Source: Pirellulales bacterium
GTDB taxonomy: Bacteria > Planctomycetota > Planctomycetia > Pirellulales > UBA1268
Direction of reading: 5' to 3'
DNA length: 64,000 nt
NCBI GenBank assembly: GCA_016776925.1
Contig: JADHSL010000006.1
Coordinates: forward strand, 34,332-98,331
Below the pieces are notes generated by a model. The model had not been told where the DNA came from, did not search any database, and worked only from the letters and a program-made list of their open reading frames with translations. Positions 57,226 through 64,000 of this stretch are shown here, piece by piece (position 1 is the stretch's first letter; the number at the start of each line of letters is the position of its first letter). Both the position numbers and the translations under genes were made by a program.

Positions 57226-58362
57226 TTAACCGATATCCAGGAAGCGATCACACGCGACCTCTTCCTGTAATCCGAGCGCTTTTCTCAGTGCATCGAGATC
57301 AGTGTCACTCAGGGGAACAAATACAACAGGGTCTTGGACCATTTCTGGATTTATAAGTCGGTAGCCAACGACACGTGATCCCTGGATGATTGGTCTTCTT
57401 CCGTAACCAAACATCATGTTGTCGACTTTTTCAAAAAAGTCACCTAGGGTGATTTTCGTTGGCCGTGGCTGCCGAATATAGAATAGTTCAATAACATCTC
57501 GCCAGAAGTGTGGCACGAATTTCTGTCCAACGTCGGCGTGACCGACGCAGTTCCGATTTGTGCCAGCAATGAGTGTTGGCAATTGTTTCAAAGGAAGAGA
57601 CTGTGTACGGCAGGAGTCGGTTATTCTCGTAGCGAGATTAATCATGAAGTCGGCACTATAGCAGTCGTCACAAATGATCGTCAGATGACTCAGGTCGACG
57701 CTAGAAGAGTCATTTGTGTGTGTCGCAGCGGTGAGAAGTGTTTTCGCAAGCCGATCAACGGGTATATGGTAGCTCTGGATTTCTGTTGGGAGGCCATGCC
57801 CCAGAACAATTATGGTTGTTGGTATGTTTTTTGACTCAACGGCAGCAGCAACTGACTGGAGGAATTTATTGCCAACGTCTTCAAGAGTTTCCGAAGGGTT
57901 GGTCTTTTTATAAATCGTAGAAGTGCAATCATAGGCTGTGGCAAGAGATGTAATCTCTTTGGGATCAAGGCCATGATCAGGATCAAGTAATCCAATTAAG
58001 TTACAACCGGGCCCAATGACCGGAGCGTCTGCAACAGCATTTCTCTTCACGTCAATAAATTGTGCAAGAGCGACAAGTCGAGCGTGTCGTTGTGTTGAGG
58101 AGAGCCCGCTCAGACTGTCTGAATATCGTTGCGACAGGTAATACAGCGATGGCTCAAGTTGGCGGTAGTGTTTTGGCGTGACGCCTAGCGCCTTAATAAT
58201 GGCAGGTGAGTCAGTTTGCTGAAACTCGGTGAATTCTTCGGCGGAAATCTGCGTCGAGGTGAGAGTGAAAAGGAGTGGGATGCATCCGTTTATGAGGAGG
58301 CAAGAAAATCTGACGAGTGCAGTCTGATGGTGATCCCGATGACATATTTGCTTGGTTTGCAT
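57226..58362 (-). CDS. Secreted caspase-like (clan CD) cysteine peptidase candidate
   Basis: 378 residues. A hydrophobic segment at about 22-35 (cleavage near SAEEF) suggests export. The core shows the clan CD pattern: a strand ending in His-Gly (TTIIVLGHG, His189), and 45 residues later a strand ending in Cys followed by Ser (LTIICDDCYSADF, Cys234). The spacing between the catalytic His and Cys in caspases is similar, and DDCYS resembles the metacaspase motif DSCHS. No family name was recognised. The function could be proteolysis, but the substrate is unknown. It stands alone. Confidence 0.55.
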   Translation of the reverse strand: MQTKQICHRDHHQTALVRFSCLLINGCIPLLFTLTSTQISAEEFTEFQQTDSPAIIKALGVTPKHYRQLEPSLYYLSQRYSDSLSGLSSTQRHARLVALAQFIDVKRNAVADAPVIGPGCNLIGLLDPDHGLDPKEITSLATAYDCTSTIYKKTNPSETLEDVGNKFLQSVAAAVESKNIPTTIIVLGHGLPTEIQSYHIPVDRLAKTLLTAATHTNDSSSVDLSHLTIICDDCYSADFMINLATRITDSCRTQSLPLKQLPTLIAGTNRNCVGHADVGQKFVPHFWRDVIELFYIRQPRPTKITLGDFFEKVDNMMFGYGRRPIIQGSRVVGYRLINPEMVQDPVVFVPLSDTDLDALRKALGLQEEVACDRFLDIG

Positions 58363-58435
58363 GGGTAAAACTCGCAGGTGACAGTGAAAGAGTCGTCGAT
58401 TATACGACTATACAAAGGAGTGCCGAATTGCAGTC

Positions 58436-58478
58436 TTGACGGTGCAGGAAAGATCAAATACTGTACATAAGTACATTA
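58436..58478 (+). promoter_or_regulatory. imuA promoter overlapping an SOS-box-like palindrome
   Basis: TTGACG (58436-58441) and TACTGT (58459-58464), 17 bases apart, make a good sigma-70-like promoter. The -10 lies inside TACTGTACATAAGTACATTA (58459-58478), which contains the inverted repeat TGTAC-ATAA-GTACA and matches 16 of 20 positions of the E. coli LexA site TACTGTATATATATACAGTA by hand comparison. Repression at the -10 with release on DNA damage would fit the genes that follow. Confidence 0.55.
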
Positions 58479-58549
58479 TACACTTTTGCTGGTTTTGCAT
58501 CGTGATCAAGCATAGCTCCACACATCCTCCGTGTACTGAACTTCATCAG

Positions 58550-59476
58550 GTGGGTGGTCATGCGCAGTTGCGGCAACTTTCTCGCATGGTTTCAGAATGT
58601 TCCTCATTGCCGAAATGTACTGAAGAGGGAGCTGGCCCAACGGTTGTGAGTAGCGGGCTGCCATCACTTGACCGCCTTCTGAGATATAGAGGTGTGCGGC
58701 TGGGCACTCTTATGGAATGGCTTGAGTCCGACGATGAGAGTGTGGCATCAGCTTCTGGGGCAACAACGTTGGCTCTAGCTGTGGCTGTGCATTTGCAGAC
58801 TACGAATGAATTAGCTGGGTGTCGTCCTGTGGTGCTTGTGGATCGTGGCAGAAGTTTTTATCCACCATCTGTCATGCCTTGGCTAGAACAGTCAACACAC
58901 GCCACTTCAGTGAAAGATTCTTCATCAGTTCGTGGTCGTCATAGTAGAGGGAATGTAACAACTGGTAGAGAAGAGCATTCACTTTACATTGTATATCCTG
59001 CAAATGAAGCCGATGAGCTCTGGTCGATTGACCAGCTCCTGCGTTGCTCAGGCGTTGCCGCAGTAGTTGGGTGGCCAAAAAATGTTTCATCTACAGGAAT
59101 GCGTCGATGGCAAATGGCTGCAAAGTCAAGTGGTACTGTGGGTTTGCTCGTGCGACCATCTCATGCTCGTCGTGAGCCAACATGGGCAGAAGCACGGATT
59201 CAAGTGGAGCCGTCCCCTGCCCTTCAAAGCAGATGTCAGCATGTAGCATCGTGTAAGACGTGTAATGCAGGGGTGCAACAACCAGTCTCAGGTCGTTGGA
59301 TTCATTCTCGTGCCTTCACACTGATGAAAGTTGGTGGTCAATGGGACACAGTGGCCGCGGTGCCTGAACCCTCGGTGGCGTGCGTTCTTGATCTGACTAG
59401 CGGAAAAGAACATGTAGGTTTTCACGGGACAATGGAGCCACCGAAATGCCAGGGAACAATACGTTGCGCATCATGA
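58550..59476 (+). CDS. imuA: ImuA, RecA-like partner of the translesion mutasome
   Basis: 308 residues from GTG 58550; the start is uncertain (ATG 58586 and GTG 58502 are alternatives). A longer start at 58436 was rejected because it coincides with the promoter -35. The family pattern is present: SSGLPSLDRLLRYRGVRLGTLMEWL, the strand VVLVDRGRSFYPP, and the C-terminal VACVLDLTSG region. No standard P-loop is seen, as is usual for ImuA. It overlaps the start of imuB by 4 bases (ATGA). ImuA helps ImuB and DnaE2 act at lesions. Confidence 0.85.
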   Translation: MGGHAQLRQLSRMVSECSSLPKCTEEGAGPTVVSSGLPSLDRLLRYRGVRLGTLMEWLESDDESVASASGATTLALAVAVHLQTTNELAGCRPVVLVDRGRSFYPPSVMPWLEQSTHATSVKDSSSVRGRHSRGNVTTGREEHSLYIVYPANEADELWSIDQLLRCSGVAAVVGWPKNVSSTGMRRWQMAAKSSGTVGLLVRPSHARREPTWAEARIQVEPSPALQSRCQHVASCKTCNAGVQQPVSGRWIHSRAFTLMKVGGQWDTVAAVPEPSVACVLDLTSGKEHVGFHGTMEPPKCQGTIRCAS

Positions 59477-61251
59477 CAATATCGCTACCTCGTTGGCCTG
59501 TGCAGCGGCAAATACTCCAGCAGCCAGGTTTTCGTGAGCACCCCATTTTTGTTTGTCGGCAGAATGCACGTGGTGTTCTGTCGGTTGTGTCCTGGGCTTG
59601 GGTTATGCCGCCTACGAATCGTAAGAGATCTCAGCCAGTTATTCAGCCAGGATTTTCATTATCAGAAGCGTTGGCGGTACTCGCTTCAGTGTACGGTGAG
59701 TGGGCTTCTCGTGTGGCGCGTATTATTCCTGAAGATAGTATTGGAGATGTTCGTGTACTTGAGACGCTGGGTCGCTGGTGTCACCGATTTTCTCCACTCG
59801 TTGCAATTGGTCCGGAAGCTATTCGTGGTGCAGATCGCGGGCAGTCAAAAAGACGAGGTGTTTGCTCAGCTAGAAGTCTACAAGTTGATATTTCGGATAC
59901 AGCTCGTTTTTTTGGTGGTGAGTCGTCACTTGTTCGTACCGTAGTTTGGACGTTAGCTGCTCGCGGAATCCATGCTCGGGCAGCCATTGCTGATACTCCA
60001 GTAGCCTCTTGGGCAGCCGCTCTTTGTGCTGCCCAGATTACTGCGAAGAGCCAGCATTTATTGAACGGTTTACAGAAATTGCCAAGGAGTATTCCGCGTC
60101 GTTCTACTCTTTTGAAAAAGGGAGCAATTCGTGGTTCGCATCATGGGCATTGGTTGGATCGTCAGCAGCGGTGGGTCCTTGTGCCTCCAGGTCGACAGCG
60201 GCAATCCCTTAAGTCACTGCCGCTTAAGTCACTGCAGTTGCCGGTCAATGTGATTGATTCGTTAGCTGAAGTGGGTGTCGATTCAATCGGGCAGTTATTG
60301 CGTTTGCCAAGAGTAAGTCTTCAGGAGCGTTTTGGATCAATTGTTCCTATGCAGGTGTCTCGTTTTCTTGGTGATGTGTCAGACCCAATCACGCCATTGC
60401 AGGGGAGTGAGTTTTTGGCAGCAAGCCATTCATTTGAAATGCCGGTTCTTGGTCGTGATATGGAGTCTACGTATTTCCGTACATTGATTGAAAAGCTAGT
60501 TCGTCGATGTCTTCGTCCGCTAGTAAATGCAAACCGTGGAGTAAGCAGTCTGCAAGTGAGGCTTGATGCGAATGAAGGTCATGGTCCAACAGTCATTGAG
60601 GTTGGTCTTTATAAACCAACGGTACAAGTGGAGCATCTTGTTGATCTTGTAATGTTACGACTTGAGAGGACACGGCTTCCAAGAGAAATTGCTGATGTAT
60701 CAATGGAAGTCATGTCGGCAGGTACGTTGCCCTATCGGCAGCAGACTCTTTTTCACGGGCCAACACAATCAGATCCATCACGGTTTGAGGTACTTCTGAA
60801 TCGTCTGGTCAGTCGCTTGGGGAGTGGTGCAGTTGTTGAGCCACGGTTACTTGCTGATATACAGCCAGAAGCAGCTTGGGTCGCAGCACCAGTAGTTGGT
60901 GTGATAGGTCTTTCAAAGTCGCGTCGTTCAGCCCAGCTGCTTGGATCAAGCAAGGCTCGCTTTTCAAAGCCTGTTGTAGGGCCTAGCCGTCCAATTTTTT
61001 TGCTTCCCAGCCCGCGTTTGCTCGACGTGCCCTCGTTAAGTGCTGATGGGCTCCCTGCACGTTTCCGTTGGGAAGGACAGTTCCATGTAGTGACACGGTC
61101 TCGTGGGCCAGAGCGAATTGAAACGGCTTGGTGGCGAGGCCCAACAGTGCGTCGAGACTATTACATCTTTGAAACTGATCGTGGAGGTCGTTTCTGGATG
61201 TTTCGTGGCCTTCGAAAACAATCCTGGTTTCTTCACGGAACATATGGATGA
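59473..61251 (+). CDS. imuB: ImuB, Y-family-like translesion protein
   Basis: 592 residues from ATG 59473, whose ATGA overlaps the imuA stop; this start gives the family-typical MTISLPRWPVQRQ. It has the overall Y-family layout with palm, fingers, thumb (with the helix-hairpin-helix-like ADVGVDSIGQLLRLP part) and little-finger regions. ImuB proteins usually lack the catalytic acidic residues and act as scaffold. A likely clamp-binding motif QQTLF is at residues 423-427. It binds the sliding clamp, ImuA and DnaE2. dnaE2 begins 77 bases downstream. Confidence 0.92.
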   Translation: MTISLPRWPVQRQILQQPGFREHPIFVCRQNARGVLSVVSWAWVMPPTNRKRSQPVIQPGFSLSEALAVLASVYGEWASRVARIIPEDSIGDVRVLETLGRWCHRFSPLVAIGPEAIRGADRGQSKRRGVCSARSLQVDISDTARFFGGESSLVRTVVWTLAARGIHARAAIADTPVASWAAALCAAQITAKSQHLLNGLQKLPRSIPRRSTLLKKGAIRGSHHGHWLDRQQRWVLVPPGRQRQSLKSLPLKSLQLPVNVIDSLAEVGVDSIGQLLRLPRVSLQERFGSIVPMQVSRFLGDVSDPITPLQGSEFLAASHSFEMPVLGRDMESTYFRTLIEKLVRRCLRPLVNANRGVSSLQVRLDANEGHGPTVIEVGLYKPTVQVEHLVDLVMLRLERTRLPREIADVSMEVMSAGTLPYRQQTLFHGPTQSDPSRFEVLLNRLVSRLGSGAVVEPRLLADIQPEAAWVAAPVVGVIGLSKSRRSAQLLGSSKARFSKPVVGPSRPIFLLPSPRLLDVPSLSADGLPARFRWEGQFHVVTRSRGPERIETAWWRGPTVRRDYYIFETDRGGRFWMFRGLRKQSWFLHGTYG

Positions 61252-61328
61252 CACGAATGAGTCACTTTTGTGTAGCGTTTTGAGAGTCTGACCATACAGG
61301 TTGTTGATTGAGTGATAGAGGTCATGAA

Positions 61329-64000
61329 ATGCAGGGTTGTAGCCGCTATGCAGAACTTCACTGCACGACAAATTTTTCCTTTTTGCAGGGAGGGTCACAT
61401 CCAGAGGAATTAGTCTCGCAAGCGGCTTCTCTAGGGTATGCGGCACTTGCGATAACTGACCGAGTGAGTCTATCTGGTGTCGTACGAGCTCACGCCGCAG
61501 CAAAAGAAGTCGGCATTCACCTGGTAATAGGTGCTGTCGTAGAGCCGATAGACGCTGCGCCACTTGTTCTATGGGCAACAAATAAGAAGGGGTATCAAAA
61601 TCTGTGTCGTTTGTTGACATCAGGTCTTTTGAAACAGGGTTGTTCGAAAAAGTCTAAAGAAATTGACGAAAGTGACGTACGAGATCACGATCCCCGGTGT
61701 CTTCTGACTGCTGATGAGGTGGCTGCTCATGCAGACGGTTTGCTCGCTGGTCTTCCGTTATCTCAACTGCGTGGGTCTTTCGAATCAGCAGTTGTTTCTA
61801 TTCGTGCATGGCAGGACAGGCTCGGTAAACAACTCTATGGGTTAGCAGAAGTTGCAATGGAAGGAGATGATCAGGAGTGTCTGGCCAATTATGCAAGGCT
61901 TTCTTGTCAAACTCATATACCTTTGGTGGCAGCAGGTGATGTTCGCTATCACAGTCGTGATCGCCAGCCACTGCATGATGCCCTCGCTGCAGTTCGGTAC
62001 GGCAGAACAGTCGAATCAATTCAGGTAAAATTGTTGTCGAACGGTGAACGCCATCTGCAGGACATGAAACATGTTGTTAAACGTTTTTCCATCCTGCCAG
62101 GTGCGGTAGACCGTACGCTTGAGATTGCCAGCCGTTGTACGTTTTCACTTGATGATATTTCGTACGAGTATCCCCATGCAGTTGTGCCATCTGGTTGGAC
62201 ACCAAAAGAGTACTTGAGCAACTTGGCCTGGAAGGGAGCTCGAAAGCGTTATGACAAGAGAGTTCCTGAGAAAGTAGCAGGCCTTTTGGAACATGAACTC
62301 TCGCTTGTTCATGAGCTTGGCTATGAGGCATATTTTCTTACCGTATTTGATCTGGTTCGATTCGCTCGCCGCCGCGGTATTCTTTGTCAGGGGCGAGGGT
62401 CTGCAGCCAATTCAGCTATTTGTTATTGCCTTGGTATTACATCAGTTGATCCTGCTCGGACAAATGTGCTTTTTGAACGGTTTGTGAGTCGTGAGCGACA
62501 AGAAGCACCTGACATTGACGTTGACTTTGAGCATCACCGACGGGAAGAGGTGCTGCAGTATATTTATACAACCTATGGTCGTATGCGTTCAGCAATGACT
62601 GCTGAAGTGATCTGTTACCGCTTGCGATCGGCTGTTCGGGATTTGGCAAAAGTGCTCGGCTTCTCACTTGATCGAATCATTCAGCTAGCACAAATTCTTG
62701 ATGTGGGTGATCGTGCAGAGCAGTTGCCTGAAAGATTAGCTCAGTCGGGTATCGATCCAGGTAGTGAATCAGGTCAACGACTTGTTGCGCTTGTAAATCA
62801 ATTGATCAGTTTTCCGCGTCATCTTGGGCAGCATGTGGGAGGCATGGTGATAACTCGAGGAGATCTCTGTGAATTGGTGCCGATTCAGCCAGCCAGTATG
62901 GACGGTCGTACGGTTATTCAATGGGATAAAAATGATCTTGATGAAATCGGAATATTGAAAGTCGACTGTCTTGCGTTAGGAATGCTTTCGGCTATTCGTC
63001 GTGCATTTGATCTTGTGGAGCAAAGTGGCGGCCCGTGTCTCACTTTAGCGTCAGTGCCTGCCGAAGATTCGCGTGTCTACGGAATGATTTCCAAGGCAGA
63101 TACAGTAGGTGTGTTTCAGATTGAGAGCCGTGCACAGCGAAGCATGTTGCCACGTTTGAAGCCGGCCTGTTTTTATGACTTGGTTATAGAAGTAGCCATT
63201 GTTCGTCCGGGGCCAATACAGGGAGATATGGTGCACCCATATCTTCGGCGACGTCAAGGAAAAGAATCTGTTTGTTATCCCAATCAGGCAATTCGAGAGG
63301 TGCTTGAAAAAACACTTGGTGTACCTTTATTTCAAGAGCAGGCAATGCGGCTTGCGGTAGTGGCTGCAGGATTTACTCCCGGTGAGGCTGATCAATTGCG
63401 ACGAGCAATGGGTGCGTGGCGCCGAACCGGGGTGATTCAGGAATTTCATCAACGGCTAGTAGATGGAATGGTGTCGAGGGGGCTTTCATCAACTTTTGCG
63501 GAACAAGTCTTTCAGCAGTTGAAAGGCTTTGGTGAATATGGATTTCCAGAGTCACACGCTGCCAGCTTTGCATTGTTGGTGTATGTCTCTGCCTGGCTTA
63601 AGTTTCATTATCCGGCGGCATTTACGGCTGCGCTGCTAGGTAGTCAGCCAATGGGTTTTTATGCTCCAGCCCAGCTTGTTCGCGATGCCCAAGGGCATGG
63701 CGTGACTGTATTGCCCGTTTGTGTTCAGAGTAGCGGATGGCATGCAGGCCTTGAAGATTCTGGTGAATCCTCGCCTGCTCTTCGACTTGGCCTCGAGCAG
63801 GTCCATGGGCTTGGCCAAGCAAGTGGTCGTCAGATTGAAGAGGCTAGAAAGTCAGGCCGATTTATGAGTATTCATGATCTCACGAAGCGGTGCCATGTAA
63901 CACAGGGCCAGATCCTTTCATTGGCTCGTGCTGGAGCTTTAACGAGCCTGTCTGGAAGCCGAAGGCAGGCAATATGGAATTCAATGGAGCGGAAGCCTGA
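61329..64000 (+). CDS. dnaE2: Error-prone DNA polymerase DnaE2 (3' end outside the window)
   Basis: About 890 codons are visible, and the frame stays open to the window edge; family members are about 1050-1100 residues. ATG 61329 has GAGG 7 bases upstream. The N-terminal PHP-like domain (YAELHCTTNFSFLQGGSHPEEL, then ITDRVSLSGVVRAH) is followed by the C-family palm with catalytic aspartates in PDIDVDFEHHRREE, and by SFAGRGSAANSAICY-like and QLRRAMGAWRR motifs. The last visible part includes the helix-hairpin-helix region. It is the polymerase of the imuA-imuB mutasome that copies damaged DNA with low fidelity. Confidence 0.95.
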   Translation, partial: MQGCSRYAELHCTTNFSFLQGGSHPEELVSQAASLGYAALAITDRVSLSGVVRAHAAAKEVGIHLVIGAVVEPIDAAPLVLWATNKKGYQNLCRLLTSGLLKQGCSKKSKEIDESDVRDHDPRCLLTADEVAAHADGLLAGLPLSQLRGSFESAVVSIRAWQDRLGKQLYGLAEVAMEGDDQECLANYARLSCQTHIPLVAAGDVRYHSRDRQPLHDALAAVRYGRTVESIQVKLLSNGERHLQDMKHVVKRFSILPGAVDRTLEIASRCTFSLDDISYEYPHAVVPSGWTPKEYLSNLAWKGARKRYDKRVPEKVAGLLEHELSLVHELGYEAYFLTVFDLVRFARRRGILCQGRGSAANSAICYCLGITSVDPARTNVLFERFVSRERQEAPDIDVDFEHHRREEVLQYIYTTYGRMRSAMTAEVICYRLRSAVRDLAKVLGFSLDRIIQLAQILDVGDRAEQLPERLAQSGIDPGSESGQRLVALVNQLISFPRHLGQHVGGMVITRGDLCELVPIQPASMDGRTVIQWDKNDLDEIGILKVDCLALGMLSAIRRAFDLVEQSGGPCLTLASVPAEDSRVYGMISKADTVGVFQIESRAQRSMLPRLKPACFYDLVIEVAIVRPGPIQGDMVHPYLRRRQGKESVCYPNQAIREVLEKTLGVPLFQEQAMRLAVVAAGFTPGEADQLRRAMGAWRRTGVIQEFHQRLVDGMVSRGLSSTFAEQVFQQLKGFGEYGFPESHAASFALLVYVSAWLKFHYPAAFTAALLGSQPMGFYAPAQLVRDAQGHGVTVLPVCVQSSGWHAGLEDSGESSPALRLGLEQVHGLGQASGRQIEEARKSGRFMSIHDLTKRCHVTQGQILSLARAGALTSLSGSRRQAIWNSMERKP

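Noticed and set aside
58436..58549. Longer imuA start at the TTG of 58436
   Set aside because: The TTG is the first part of the -35 box, and the added N-terminal residues do not look like ImuA.

Overview
The window looks like a chromosome segment of a free-living, probably marine planctomycete (Planctomycetota, Pirellulales-like). The evidence is the gene repertoire: paired ExbD genes behind TPR and ExbB genes, Tat-exported Gfo/Idh and DUF3500 proteins, a prenyltransferase-repeat lipoprotein, a Ser/Thr kinase, a secreted fucosidase with a fucose pathway, an ImuA-ImuB-DnaE2 cassette, and many small membrane or lipoproteins of unknown function. Base composition is near half GC by eye. No insertion sequence, prophage or CRISPR array was seen. 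Both window edges cut genes.

Layout. 1-3.3 kb: TPR protein and an ExbB/ExbD/ExbD proton-channel operon. 3.3-8.1 kb, minus strand: a Xer recombinase and cobalamin-dependent methionine synthase. 8.4-10.5 kb: a compact three-gene operon of unknown role, with a membrane protein and two ATPase-like proteins whose P-loops have lost the usual lysine. 10.8-17.2 kb: L-fucose utilisation (permease, isomerase, class II aldolase, secreted GH29 fucosidase), followed by the decayed 3' end of another gene. 17.4-20.6 kb, minus: ThiO-like oxidase, DUF3500 protein, MutM. 20.7-25.3 kb: trpB-trpA on plus, trpE and a degenerate ABC ATPase on minus. 25.8-33 kb: McsA/McsB, CoaD, a CobA-HemD fusion, a TPR protein and S20. 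33-46.5 kb, mostly minus: PyrK, RluB-type pseudouridine synthase, ManA, AlaS, RecA, a PfkB kinase and GltX; Tpx and SodA are on plus. 46.6-58.4 kb: lineage-type proteins of mostly unknown role, tRNA-Asp, an SDR, a protein kinase, a 2-hydroxyacid dehydrogenase, a DoxX-like/Gfo-Idh pair, a prenyltransferase-repeat lipoprotein and a secreted caspase-like protein. 58.4-64 kb: imuA-imuB-dnaE2 behind a promoter that overlaps an SOS-box-like palindrome; dnaE2 runs off the end.

How the genes work together. The fucosidase, permease, isomerase and aldolase form a pathway from fucosylated glycans towards lactaldehyde and DHAP, but no fuculokinase is linked. ImuA, ImuB and DnaE2 form a translesion mutasome that normally needs RecA and the sliding clamp; recA is also in the window. 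The most unusual items are the double Walker-deficient ATPase operon, the caspase-like secreted protein, the ABC ATPase lacking both its catalytic Glu and its H-loop His, and the SOS-like box.
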